Of a stretch of 64,000 nucleotides of DNA, positions 37,446 through 46,284 are shown in pieces. Position 1 is the first letter of the stretch; the number at the start of each line of letters is the position of its first letter. Origin of the DNA: a gamma proteobacterium SCGC AAA007-O20 (GTDB lineage: Bacteria > Pseudomonadota > Gammaproteobacteria > PS1 > Pseudothioglobaceae); NCBI GenBank assembly GCA_000213395.2, contig AFHY01000003.1:1-64000 (forward strand), given 5' to 3'. Below the pieces are notes generated by a model, which did no database searches, was not told the origin of the DNA, and was given only the letters and a program-made list of their open reading frames with translations. The position numbers and the translations under genes were made by a program.

Positions 37446-38165
37446 CTAAGAATAAAAAAACTCCATAATCCACTGAGCCCAGATACTTGAATCAGACTTA
37501 CCATTTTCAATACGCAGCTTAGCATTTTCAAGTTCTTTTTCGGTTAGCACATTTTTAGTAACTTCAAGAAAGTTATACATAGCGCGTTTTGGTTGTTCTG
37601 GATGCCCCTGAAGACAAGCGATATTATTGCCAAGAGTATAAGCAAAATCTGGATAGTCTTTAGTGCTAGCAAAACTTATTGCGCCTTCAGGTAATTTAGT
37701 GACTCTCTCTTTATTAAAATGATATAGGTCAGTAGTATCTAATGTATTCTTCATCCAAGGAAATTTTTTTTTGATTTCTAAAGGGAAGCTCCCTATCATC
37801 CAGCCTTTTTCGTTATTACCAACAACACCGCCAAAATACTTTGCAATGAGTTGATGACCGAAACATACCCCGACGATTGGTTTATTTTTATTGTCTGCCT
37901 GGCCCACAAACTCCGAAAGCATTTTGATCCAATCATGATTATCATGCACACTAACTGGGCTTCCTGTCAACAAGTAACCATCATAACTCTCAATATTGTC
38001 AGGAAACTCGTACTCCGAAACATAAAAAATATCAAATTTTGCATTGACATTTTCAGGCGCTAGTAAGTCAACAAATTTCTGGCCATCAGTAACACCATTG
38101 TCATCACGCCAATGAAATTTTGGCACTGAGTCAAGTATCGCAATTTTAATTGGCTGCTCGTTCAT
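37446..38165 (-). CDS. Class-I glutamine amidotransferase-like protein
   Basis: 239 residues with the triad GATase fold: nucleophile in GVCFGHQLIAKYFGG near residue 99, and HPEQP near the C-terminus. It is a stand-alone domain with no synthetase partner. Its ATG directly follows the sulfatase stop. Such proteins can hydrolyse gamma-glutamyl amides (PuuD/PauD roles; AtdA2 in aniline clusters). In this context it could remove the glutamyl group added by the ligase at 33315. That pairing is inference. Confidence 0.82.
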   Translation of the reverse strand: MNEQPIKIAILDSVPKFHWRDDNGVTDGQKFVDLLAPENVNAKFDIFYVSEYEFPDNIESYDGYLLTGSPVSVHDNHDWIKMLSEFVGQADNKNKPIVGVCFGHQLIAKYFGGVVGNNEKGWMIGSFPLEIKKKFPWMKNTLDTTDLYHFNKERVTKLPEGAISFASTKDYPDFAYTLGNNIACLQGHPEQPKRAMYNFLEVTKNVLTEKELENAKLRIENGKSDSSIWAQWIMEFFYS

Positions 38166-39731
38166 CTACCATCTACCAATAATAATGCCTGCCTTCTCGT
38201 CTGCTTCAGGCGAGCGTTTATAAAGTTCATCTAAATGAACCACGGTTCTTTGCTTTCTTTGTCTTAGCCATGTAAATAATTGCTTTTCAAAGTCAGCTAA
38301 ACGCTCAGATTGGTCTTGATTTTCAGCTAAATCATTGAACTCATTAGGGTCGTTCAACAAGTCAAACAATTGTGCTCGGAAGCCTTCCCAATAAATATAC
38401 TTCCATTGAGTATTTTTTATCATGTAGCCTCGACACTTATAAGGGTGATGGTCAAGAATTTGTCTGGCACCACGATCGCTATAATCTATTTCGGCAAAAA
38501 CTGTATCACGCCAAGTTGGATTATCACCAAAAAGCAATGGAACAAGTGATCGACCCTCCATTCTATTAGATGCATATGAGCCTCCCATCGTTTCGACAAG
38601 GGTCGGCACTACATCAACGGATTCAATCATTCTATTTTCAGTAGATCCACGAAGATTTTCTGGCATTTCAGGCTCAACAATAATTAATGGAATGCGAATA
38701 GAAGGCTCATGAAATAAGTCCTTCTCACCAAGCCAATGATCACCAAGATAGTCACCATGATCACTGGTAAAAATAATTAAAGTATTTCTACTTAAATTAT
38801 TTTCATCCAAAAATTTTATAAGTCTACCAATATGATGGTCAATTTCACTTATTAAGCCCATATAGGTCGGAATTACGTGTCTACGTTTTTCCTCATCAGT
38901 GTAGTTTCGAGAATATTCAAGTTGCTGAAAAGCAGAAAAGACGGGGTGAGGATTTTTCATCTCGATCTTATCCTTAACAACCCCTATAACATCACTGTCT
39001 TTATACATTTTGTGGTACGGCGAGGGAGCAAGCAAAGGCCAATGAGGATTGAAGTAGCTCAAATGCAAACACCATGGCGTATCCTTATTTCGAGTAGAAA
39101 TATACTCCATTGCCCGATTAGTTAAAAAAGCTGTTTCTGAATGCTGTGCTTCGATATCTGAAGGCAAATGAGCATTTCTCATTTCCCATCCACTATATTT
39201 CAAACCGGATTTAGTGGCCGTATTGGCTGCGTTTTCCCAAGGATTATGCATCTCATAGCCTTGAGACAATAAATAATCGTTATAACCAACTCCATCATGG
39301 ACAATTGGCTCTGGATATAAACCTCCATAATGCTCAAAAGGGGTAAAACCATTGTCATGACGATTTAAAGCTATTTCAGAATCTAGTGGTATCTTTAAAC
39401 GTGACAAGCTTTCTTCATTAGGACGGCCTTCACTTTTACCTACAACATGCGCTTCGCAACCCAACTCACGCATGTAATCGCCTAAGGTAACTTCGTCCAC
39501 TTTTATTGGGTCATCATTAGCCATCACCCCATGGCTAGTCATATAACGACCTGTATAAAAACTTGCCCTGCTAGGACCACAGAGAGAGGCATTACAATAA
39601 CTATTCTCAAACAACATACCTCGACTGGCAAGCATATCAATATTTGGTGTTTTTAAGCTGGAATGGCCAGTACAACCAAGATAGTCATGCCTTAGCTGGT
39701 CACACATAATAAATAAGATATTTTTAGTCAT
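38166..39731 (-). CDS. Sulfatase / phosphonate monoester hydrolase-family enzyme
   Basis: 521 residues of the alkaline phosphatase superfamily. FIMCDQLRHDYLG at the start carries metal ligands. CGPSRASFYTGR (Cys near residue 51) is the C-x-P-S-R motif whose cysteine becomes formylglycine. IIFTSDHGDYLGDH supplies further ligands. The segments LHLSYFNPHWPLLAPSPYHKMY and GLISEIDHHIGRLIKFLDE resemble the arylsulfatase/phosphonate monoester hydrolase group. No signal peptide is seen, so it is probably cytoplasmic and acts after uptake by the adjacent Tct transporter. An activating formylglycine enzyme is not in the window. Confidence 0.87.
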   Translation of the reverse strand: MTKNILFIMCDQLRHDYLGCTGHSSLKTPNIDMLASRGMLFENSYCNASLCGPSRASFYTGRYMTSHGVMANDDPIKVDEVTLGDYMRELGCEAHVVGKSEGRPNEESLSRLKIPLDSEIALNRHDNGFTPFEHYGGLYPEPIVHDGVGYNDYLLSQGYEMHNPWENAANTATKSGLKYSGWEMRNAHLPSDIEAQHSETAFLTNRAMEYISTRNKDTPWCLHLSYFNPHWPLLAPSPYHKMYKDSDVIGVVKDKIEMKNPHPVFSAFQQLEYSRNYTDEEKRRHVIPTYMGLISEIDHHIGRLIKFLDENNLSRNTLIIFTSDHGDYLGDHWLGEKDLFHEPSIRIPLIIVEPEMPENLRGSTENRMIESVDVVPTLVETMGGSYASNRMEGRSLVPLLFGDNPTWRDTVFAEIDYSDRGARQILDHHPYKCRGYMIKNTQWKYIYWEGFRAQLFDLLNDPNEFNDLAENQDQSERLADFEKQLFTWLRQRKQRTVVHLDELYKRSPEADEKAGIIIGRW

Positions 39732-39745
39732 TCAATTAATGTAGA

Positions 39746-41227
39746 TTAGTTAGTTTTCCTTCTGTATTGGCGCCATATTGACCAAAAATGAATTAATAGT
39801 GCTATCACAATTATCGCAAAAATTGTGCCTGATATGGGTCTATTTATATAGTCAAACAGAGTATCGATACGTGCCTGACTGGCACGAAACCTTTGTTCCA
39901 TAATAGTGCCTAATACCATTCCAAGAATGATGGGCACAATAGGTAAATTAAGTCTCTTTAAAGCGTAACCAAATATACCAAAAACTGCACACATTATGCA
40001 ATCAATCATAGAATTTCGTAGCGTATAAACACCAACAAAAGAGAGACCCAAAATTGAGACACCTAAAAAACGCTGTGGTATCTGAATTATTTTGAGTAGG
40101 TACTTTGTAGCAAAAAGCAAGAAAATCATCACAATAATATTAATTACAATTAAACTTTCATATAGTCCATACACAAAATCAAGATGTCTTACAAACAAAT
40201 CTGGACCCGGAATGATGTTGTGAACATAAAAAACTGACAGCATCATTGCGGTTAAAGCTTCGCCAGGAATACCGAGTGCTAAAAGTGGAATCATGGCTGC
40301 AGCTGGAACGGCATTGTTGGCAGCTTCAGAGGCGATAATGCCTTCTGGAGCCCCTTTACCAAATCTCTCAGGTTTGTCAGAAATGCCTCTGGCTATATTG
40401 TAAGAAAAAAATTGTGCTAAGAACTCACCTACACCAGGAATAATTCCCATTATCACTCCCATCGCTGAGGAAATGAGCGCAACAGTTTTATATTTAATTA
40501 GATCGAAAAAGCCTTCACTTTTTTTACCTTTTAAACTAGGCATTGACACTCGTCTATCGTTACCAATAAGTAGTATGAAAGCTTGAGAAACTGCAAATAA
40601 ACCGAGCAATACGGTAATTAAATCAAAACCTGATAAGAGCCACGATTGGTCAAAAGTAAATCGCTTTGAATATTTGACACTTTCCATTCCGATAGTACTT
40701 ATAAACATTCCAAAGAAAACTAGCATTCCAGCTATTAAGGTTTGTTTTCTATGTGAAATAACAACCAATACCAATCCCAACAAGGCTGCCATTAGTATAT
40801 CCCTAGAGCCAAATAGTGGGGCCACCTTGGCTATTAAAGATGTCATAAAAATGAGAGCTATGATTGAGAAAATACCGCCAGTAAATGAAGACCAATAAGC
40901 CAGAGTGATTGCTCGCCTTGCTTTATTGTCTTTCGTCATGCTGTAACCATCATAAGTAGTCAATGCATTGACAGGTGTACCAGGAGTATTAATCAAAATT
41001 GCAGGAATCGCACCACCATACATTGCAGAACCATAAATACCCAATAGCACAGTAATACCAATAATTGGGTCCATACTGTAGGTTGCAGGGAGCAAAATAG
41101 CAATCGCCACGGCTGGTCCGACGCCTGGAATCGCGCCTATAATCACTCCACCTATTGAACCAACTAATATAGCTACCCAGACATCCCATCGAAGGAATAT
41201 GTCAAAACTTGAAAGAATTAATTCCAT
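39746..41227 (-). CDS. tctA: Tripartite tricarboxylate transporter, large permease TctA
   Basis: 493-residue inner-membrane protein with about twelve segments. Conserved motifs: GGVIIGAIPGVGPAVAIAILLP near the N-terminus, YGSAMYGGAIPAILINTPGTP, and GIIPGVGEFLAQFFSYNIAR. It takes the substrate from the periplasmic binding protein TctC using an ion gradient. Encoded downstream of tctC and tctB and followed after 14 bases by the sulfatase. TTT systems import many carboxylates; the substrate here is unknown. Confidence 0.92.
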   Translation of the reverse strand: MELILSSFDIFLRWDVWVAILVGSIGGVIIGAIPGVGPAVAIAILLPATYSMDPIIGITVLLGIYGSAMYGGAIPAILINTPGTPVNALTTYDGYSMTKDNKARRAITLAYWSSFTGGIFSIIALIFMTSLIAKVAPLFGSRDILMAALLGLVLVVISHRKQTLIAGMLVFFGMFISTIGMESVKYSKRFTFDQSWLLSGFDLITVLLGLFAVSQAFILLIGNDRRVSMPSLKGKKSEGFFDLIKYKTVALISSAMGVIMGIIPGVGEFLAQFFSYNIARGISDKPERFGKGAPEGIIASEAANNAVPAAAMIPLLALGIPGEALTAMMLSVFYVHNIIPGPDLFVRHLDFVYGLYESLIVINIIVMIFLLFATKYLLKIIQIPQRFLGVSILGLSFVGVYTLRNSMIDCIMCAVFGIFGYALKRLNLPIVPIILGMVLGTIMEQRFRASQARIDTLFDYINRPISGTIFAIIVIALLIHFWSIWRQYRRKTN

Positions 41228-41236
41228 GAATTCTAA

Positions 41237-41764
41237 TCAAAAATAAATCATAAAAAATGTTGCCCAGCCATCTGGAAGATAATCATAAATTGCACCACTG
41301 GCTATCTTCACTTGTAACAAAGATTTAAATACAATCACAATTCCAAATCCCGTTGCCAAACTAACCCAGAACATTAAAAGAGTTCGATAACCTGCCCTAA
41401 TGGTTAGTAGCGAGAAAAACAATAAGGTTGAAAGTAAATAGCCTGCTAAAGGAACAGACCAAACATACAATACAAAATAAAAAACAAACTCTAAAGGCCT
41501 TAACCAGGATGATAATTCATTCAATTCACCCTGAACCTGGCCTAGTTGAATTTTATAGCTTCGCCAAATCTGAATACTATAAAGCAAACCAAAAAGAGCC
41601 ATTCCGACTAAACAAAATGTGGGCCAAAGTCTTGGCTGTTTAACTAATGGGACGCCATCAAACCACTTTGTTTCAAAGGGAATTGATACCAGTAAAACCA
41701 GTACAATAAACAACATCAGCATTGCAAAGACTAAATCACCTGCTTGATATTCTTCTCTACCCAT
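41237..41764 (-). CDS. tctB: Tripartite tricarboxylate transporter, small permease TctB
   Basis: 175 residues with four hydrophobic segments, as expected for TctB. Sequence is poorly conserved in this family, so the call rests on size, topology, the RLWPTFCLVGMALFG pattern and its place between tctC and tctA (9 bases from tctA). Confidence 0.85.
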   Translation of the reverse strand: MGREEYQAGDLVFAMLMLFIVLVLLVSIPFETKWFDGVPLVKQPRLWPTFCLVGMALFGLLYSIQIWRSYKIQLGQVQGELNELSSWLRPLEFVFYFVLYVWSVPLAGYLLSTLLFFSLLTIRAGYRTLLMFWVSLATGFGIVIVFKSLLQVKIASGAIYDYLPDGWATFFMIYF

Positions 41765-41806
41765 AAAGACCTATAAAATTATGATTAGTTTATATTTTAA
41801 ATAAAA

Positions 41807-41834
41807 AAAAGGAAGGTAAATGAACCTTCCTTTT
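41807..41834. terminator. Intrinsic terminator between tctC and tctB
   Basis: GGAAGGT (41811-41817) pairs with ACCTTCC (41824-41830), extended by A/T pairs into T tracts on both strands. Placed between the binding-protein gene and the permease genes, it would lower permease relative to binding-protein expression. Confidence 0.75.
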
Positions 41835-41853
41835 CTTTGTAGTTTTATCTTTT

Positions 41854-42792
41854 CTAAAGACCGGCAATAGTAGCCATGGTCGCCCTGTCTTTATTGATTT
41901 GTGCAGTTGAAGCATCAGCATCCATCCAGTAGATTAATGCACCGCTGTTGGCCGCAACTTCTTGCGCCCTATCACTTAGCATTGATCTCTTGGCAACAGC
42001 AGTAATCTTATCTTTAACATCCTGTGGTGTGCCTGCTCCGACAAATAAGCCGTTCCATAAAAATATGTCTAACTCAGGTATCAATTCACCAATTGTTGGT
42101 GTGTTCGGTACCTTAGAAATACGCTCATTTGTTATAGAAACTAAAACTTTAACGTCATTTAAGCATGGCAGGATTAGCTGAATCGTTGTATTAATAACGT
42201 CTGCATCACCTGAAGCTAAAGTATTACAGTCCAACATATCAAAGGCAGCATCTGAACCCCATTCGAAGCCCATTATCTTAGCTGCAGCTTTGGTCACCTG
42301 GGTTGGTGCCAGTGGGTCACCAAAGTGACCTAGCGTTACTTTGTTACTTTTAGCATGATAAGCTAATTGATGTAGTGAACTATATGGAGCATCGCCTGCT
42401 ACAGCTATCACAAATGGATAGGTTAGAAAAATCCCTAGAGGCTCAAAAGTTTCTTTAGTTAAACCCTCTATTCCAATTTCTGGTCCTACAACCGGTACAC
42501 CGATTACAAATGAACCTACCATGGAACCATCAGGATCTGCCGCCGCTACTTCCATTGCACCTGGGAATGGACCACCGCCACCACCTGGTTTATTAACAAC
42601 CGCTGCAGCAACACCATATTCAGCCTGAAAGTCTTCCGCAATCATTCTAGTTAAAACATCTTCAAGATCCCCAGGAGGCCATGGAACAACAAAAGTCACA
42701 GGTTTATCAGGATAATCAGCCTGTGCAATTGGCATACCTACCATAAAAGTTGAAAGTGCAAATAACACTCCAATAAAAATTTTATTCATCAT
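41854..42792 (-). CDS. tctC: Tripartite tricarboxylate transporter substrate-binding protein TctC (Bug family)
   Basis: 312-residue periplasmic binding protein. Signal peptide of about 25 residues ending IAQADYPDKPVTFVVPWPPG, the usual mature N-terminus of the family; NKPGGGGGPFPGAMEVAAADPDG follows. GGAG is the start site with AAGGAGA ahead of ATGATG. The DNA ahead of the gene holds a palindromic operator and an unusual nested inverted repeat. First gene of the tctCBA-sulfatase-amidotransferase operon. Confidence 0.92.
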   Translation of the reverse strand: MMNKIFIGVLFALSTFMVGMPIAQADYPDKPVTFVVPWPPGDLEDVLTRMIAEDFQAEYGVAAAVVNKPGGGGGPFPGAMEVAAADPDGSMVGSFVIGVPVVGPEIGIEGLTKETFEPLGIFLTYPFVIAVAGDAPYSSLHQLAYHAKSNKVTLGHFGDPLAPTQVTKAAAKIMGFEWGSDAAFDMLDCNTLASGDADVINTTIQLILPCLNDVKVLVSITNERISKVPNTPTIGELIPELDIFLWNGLFVGAGTPQDVKDKITAVAKRSMLSDRAQEVAANSGALIYWMDADASTAQINKDRATMATIAGL

Positions 42793-42828
42793 TTATCTCC
42801 TTTTTTAAGTTAATTCAATTATAAAAAA

Positions 42829-42893
42829 AACGTCTCACAAATAATCCAGTGGATTATTCTTTTCACTCAATTAAGTCATATTAAAGAGACGTT
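42829..42893 (-). promoter_or_regulatory. Nested inverted repeats in the gcvT-like/tctC intergenic region
   Basis: An outer repeat, GAGACGTT (42886-42893) with AACGTCTC (42829-42836), encloses an inner hairpin of GGATTATT (42851-42858) with AATAATCC (42840-42847). On the minus strand the 3' outer arm runs into a T tract, so it may end the TMADH-like/gcvT-like transcript or form a structured tctC leader. A TATAAT follows on the minus strand about 37 bases before tctC. Confidence 0.5.
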
Positions 42894-42904
42894 CGTATAC
42901 GAAC
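42891..42904. promoter_or_regulatory. Palindromic operator candidate upstream of tctC (site 4)
   Basis: Perfect palindrome GTTCGTATACGAAC, 99 bases upstream of the tctC start, the same 14-mer as at 37388. Its left edge overlaps the outer arm of the nested repeat. Confidence 0.7.
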
Positions 42905-42977
42905 AATCCAAATATAACATAATACTTTTCAATTATCAAGTTATTCAATTCAATTAAAACATAATACTTATCAATTA

Positions 42978-44084
42978 TCAAGAACGTGATCTAACTCTCT
43001 CAGGGTCATAAACTGGAGTTGCCACGATTTCTGCCTGACCATCGCTTTCCATACTTAGATCTAGTCTATTACCCACTGACGAGTTTTCCCGATTGATTCG
43101 AGCTAATCCAAGAAATTGTCCGTCTAGGTAAGGCGAAGGAATTGCCATTGTAACTATACCTACCTTCTTGTTATTGTCCATTAATTCGACGCCATCGTAT
43201 TCACCTTCCCCCGGCAATATAACACTAACGATATTTAATGAAGGGTTTTTCTGTGCTTCGATTAGAGCATCCTTTCCATGAAAATTATCCTTGTTAAGAT
43301 CAACTGACCAAGCCATTCGGCATTCGTAAGGGGTCATCGTATGATCATATTCGACTTCACCCATAATCAAGCCAGCTTCGATACGACACATCATTACGCA
43401 AGCAGCTCCAGCTGGTAATAAACCAAGTGGCTCTCCTACTTTAAAAAGAGCATCCCAGAATGCTTGCGCACTATCGACAGGTAGCATGATTTCATAACCA
43501 AGTTCACCAGTGTAACCGATTCGGCTAATTTGAACTTTCATGCCGGCCATATCGACATCAGTAATGAAATGATACCAACGAAGCGCATCATTACTTATAT
43601 CGCTACTTGTTAGTTTTTGTAATATTTCTCTGCTTAAAGGCCCTTGAACTGAGAGCTGAGCAAGTTCATCACAACGCTCACTAATGGTGACATTATTTGT
43701 ACGATAATGATCCAGTAAATCACCAACTATTGGATTTGCTCCAATAATTCGAACAAGTTCGGGACCGTATACAAAAACCGTGCAATCATCGACCATTTTG
43801 CCTGCTTCACTAACGACGACACCGTAGGCAATAGTTCCCGGTTTCATCTCACTTATATCGCGCGAAAATATATTATTCACGGTTTGTATTGCTCCCGCGC
43901 CTTCTACGTCCCATTTGAGAAGCATAGAAAATTCAAACGCTGCAGCTTGATTCCGAACTGCTGCACATTCAACATTAGGATCACCCCAGGTTAATGGGAC
44001 TGCATAACCGAATATATCAATCCATTCGACAACTCCATCAGGATAGGATGATGAAAATGGGGTTTGTTTTAATTCATCTGACAT
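42978..44084 (-). CDS. GcvT/DmdA-like folate-dependent aminomethyltransferase-family protein
   Basis: 368 residues of the GcvT fold. Visible: FEFSMLLKWDVEGAGA, YGVVVSEAGKMVDDCTVF with the catalytic-type Asp, LSVQGPLSREIL, ISRIGYTGELGYEIMLP and PAGAACVMMCRIEAGLIMGEVEYD. Relatives move a methylene or methyl group to tetrahydrofolate (T-protein, DMSP demethylase DmdA, the tails of dimethylglycine dehydrogenases). It lies 12 bases after the TMADH-like flavoprotein gene, so the pair probably demethylates one compound, with this protein capturing the C1 unit. Which methyl compound is not readable. Confidence 0.85.
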   Translation of the reverse strand: MSDELKQTPFSSSYPDGVVEWIDIFGYAVPLTWGDPNVECAAVRNQAAAFEFSMLLKWDVEGAGAIQTVNNIFSRDISEMKPGTIAYGVVVSEAGKMVDDCTVFVYGPELVRIIGANPIVGDLLDHYRTNNVTISERCDELAQLSVQGPLSREILQKLTSSDISNDALRWYHFITDVDMAGMKVQISRIGYTGELGYEIMLPVDSAQAFWDALFKVGEPLGLLPAGAACVMMCRIEAGLIMGEVEYDHTMTPYECRMAWSVDLNKDNFHGKDALIEAQKNPSLNIVSVILPGEGEYDGVELMDNNKKVGIVTMAIPSPYLDGQFLGLARINRENSSVGNRLDLSMESDGQAEIVATPVYDPERVRSRS

Positions 44085-44096
44085 AGCAAATTCCTC

Positions 44097-46250
44097 TTAA
44101 TGATATGGTTTAACCTTTATCACCTCAGCATCAAGCTGATAATCCTTTTCTGTCGCATTTATGAGACGACGTTCACGAATGAAAGGCTTATGTTGGTCGG
44201 GATTATCTGAATCAAATTCCCTTGCAAGACGAGTTCCAGAAAAAGTTGCCTGTGCAATTACGTTTGGCGTGTGAGCGTCACCGATTAAATGTATAGACTT
44301 AATTCCAGCATTGGACATTTCATCAGGCGACCCTTGTAGTTGATCATATAAATCGCAATTAGAAGTTCTGTGCGTGACTAACATAATACTATCGTATTCG
44401 ACAGTCATTTCCTCACCTTTCCATATATCCACAAGAGTTGCATTTCCGTTTTCAACAGCTACTGCGACATGCTGATGAATCGTTGTAACACCGAGCTCAA
44501 GAAGTCGCATTAACATTCGTTGCTCTTCTAAAACCAGACGGAGGTAAGGGCCAACGGTTTCTCCATAAGTAGCGTATGTTACTTCATGGCCATTTTCTGC
44601 AATAAGTTCCGCCATAGCAGAACCCATATAATAAGGATCATTGTCGATTACTAATACTCGTTTTCCGAGTTTTTTCCCATGTACACAATACTGTTCTGGA
44701 TTACAAATTTCCGGCTTTGAAGCGTCAGCACCAGCTATATAATCATGAAGTAGTGATGACATACCCGTTTCGTCCCAGTTAGAACCGGTTGCGAAAACAA
44801 TGCGCTCAGCTCCACATTCAAGAACATCTTGATAATTAAGCCGATTATTCAAGATAATTTGTACATTGGTTTTTGTTCTAATTTGCGTTTCCCGCCAATC
44901 AATAACACGCTTCCAAGCCCCAAAATTAGGCAGTTTAGAAACCCAACGTAAATGACCACCTATTTCAGCTTCAGCTTCAATTAGATGGACAGTATTATAG
45001 CCACGAAGACCGAGAGTCATCGCACACTCAAGTCCAGCAGGGCCTGCCCCAACAACAACAATTGGTAGATCAGGATTTTTTGTTGGAATATATTTTTCAG
45101 GATGCCATCCCCTACGATATTCTTCACCAGAAGTTGGATTCTGAGTGCACCAAATCGGCGGCCCACCTTTTTCCCATCGAGAAACACAAATATTGCAACC
45201 AATACATTCTCGGATATCATTGTATCGACCTTCCTCTATTTTTTTTGGCAGAAATGGGTCGGCAATAGATGGACGAGCTGCCCCAATAATATCGCACTGA
45301 CCTGAATTTATTGCTTTAATCATAACTTCCGGATCTGTAAAGCGACCAACATTTATAACTGGTTTTTTAGAGGCTTTTTTTGCATGTTGGGTATACTGGG
45401 CTTGATGATTTGAATCAAAGAACCGTGAAGATCCTGCATCCTCTCCCCAGTTTAGGGTGCCAATATTTATATCCCAATAATCAACCAGATCGTCCATTGC
45501 CTTGATGAAAGCTACGCCCTCATCTTCAGCTTTTGTTCCCAAATCTCCAAGACCAAAAGGTTCAGGCAAGGTATCAATTGGAAAACGTATTCCAATTGCA
45601 CAGTCATCAATTTCTTCTCTCATCATCTCTAACAATTCTCGAGTAAAACGACATCGGTTTTCAAAGGAACCACCATATTCGTCAGTACGTTTGTTGTGAG
45701 AACGGTACAAGAAATGCTGAGGTATTGTCGCGAGACCAACGAAAAGAGTCAGCAAATCAAAACCTGCTGCCCTTGCTCTTAAAGCTCCATCCACATGTTC
45801 ACGTTGTATTTGTCGAATTTCTTTAATTGTCATCGCCCTTGCACTTGCCATAGGTTCAAATTCATGTGGTATTTGTGAGGCTGCTCGAGCTGGTTCACGG
45901 GTTTCTGCATTGAAGCCAAAGGAAGTGGCATGAGTAAGCTCCACACCAGCAAGGCCACCATGAGCATGGATACTATCGCACATCAAGGATAAATTCCTAA
46001 CGTCACCTTCATCAATAATTTTACTTCCAACCCATGGATGAATATCACTATCATGTGTTATAAAACAAACTTCCGTAAAAACTGCCCCCCAACCACCTTC
46101 AGCTTTCATTCCTCGAAAAGATGCCTGCATTCCTGGTTTATCTGATCCAGCTCCATTACAGTGAGGTACTTGCCAGAATCGGTTTTTAAGGGTTTTTGGT
46201 CCAAGTTTGATTGGTTCAAAAAGAATATCGTGACGTTTTTCTCTAGCCAT
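44097..46250 (-). CDS. Trimethylamine dehydrogenase-like iron-sulfur flavoprotein
   Basis: 717 residues with the full TMADH architecture. An FMN barrel (to about residue 350) carries the cysteinyl-FMN motif QVPHCNGAGSDKPG at Cys31. A [4Fe-4S] site CIGCNICVSRW...C has Cys spacing 2-2-12, identical to TMADH. Nucleotide-binding domains follow (VVVGAGPAGLECAMTLG). By eye against Methylophilus TMADH, substrate-site residues differ: Tyr60 corresponds to Val61, and the Tyr169/His172 segment reads FVGLA, while the Trp and Asp of WGEDAG and the Trp of SRWEKGG are kept. A different N-methyl substrate is likely. Divergent from the TetR regulator. Confidence 0.88.
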   Translation of the reverse strand: MAREKRHDILFEPIKLGPKTLKNRFWQVPHCNGAGSDKPGMQASFRGMKAEGGWGAVFTEVCFITHDSDIHPWVGSKIIDEGDVRNLSLMCDSIHAHGGLAGVELTHATSFGFNAETREPARAASQIPHEFEPMASARAMTIKEIRQIQREHVDGALRARAAGFDLLTLFVGLATIPQHFLYRSHNKRTDEYGGSFENRCRFTRELLEMMREEIDDCAIGIRFPIDTLPEPFGLGDLGTKAEDEGVAFIKAMDDLVDYWDINIGTLNWGEDAGSSRFFDSNHQAQYTQHAKKASKKPVINVGRFTDPEVMIKAINSGQCDIIGAARPSIADPFLPKKIEEGRYNDIRECIGCNICVSRWEKGGPPIWCTQNPTSGEEYRRGWHPEKYIPTKNPDLPIVVVGAGPAGLECAMTLGLRGYNTVHLIEAEAEIGGHLRWVSKLPNFGAWKRVIDWRETQIRTKTNVQIILNNRLNYQDVLECGAERIVFATGSNWDETGMSSLLHDYIAGADASKPEICNPEQYCVHGKKLGKRVLVIDNDPYYMGSAMAELIAENGHEVTYATYGETVGPYLRLVLEEQRMLMRLLELGVTTIHQHVAVAVENGNATLVDIWKGEEMTVEYDSIMLVTHRTSNCDLYDQLQGSPDEMSNAGIKSIHLIGDAHTPNVIAQATFSGTRLAREFDSDNPDQHKPFIRERRLINATEKDYQLDAEVIKVKPYH

Positions 46251-46284
46251 AATAGTATCTCATAAAAAAAATTTAAGTCATTTG

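Noticed and set aside
30127-46250. Assignment of the island to a named substrate such as homarine, trigonelline, choline sulfate or glycine betaine
   Set aside because: Each explains only part of the gene set. No enzyme here is diagnostic for any of them, so naming one would be guesswork.
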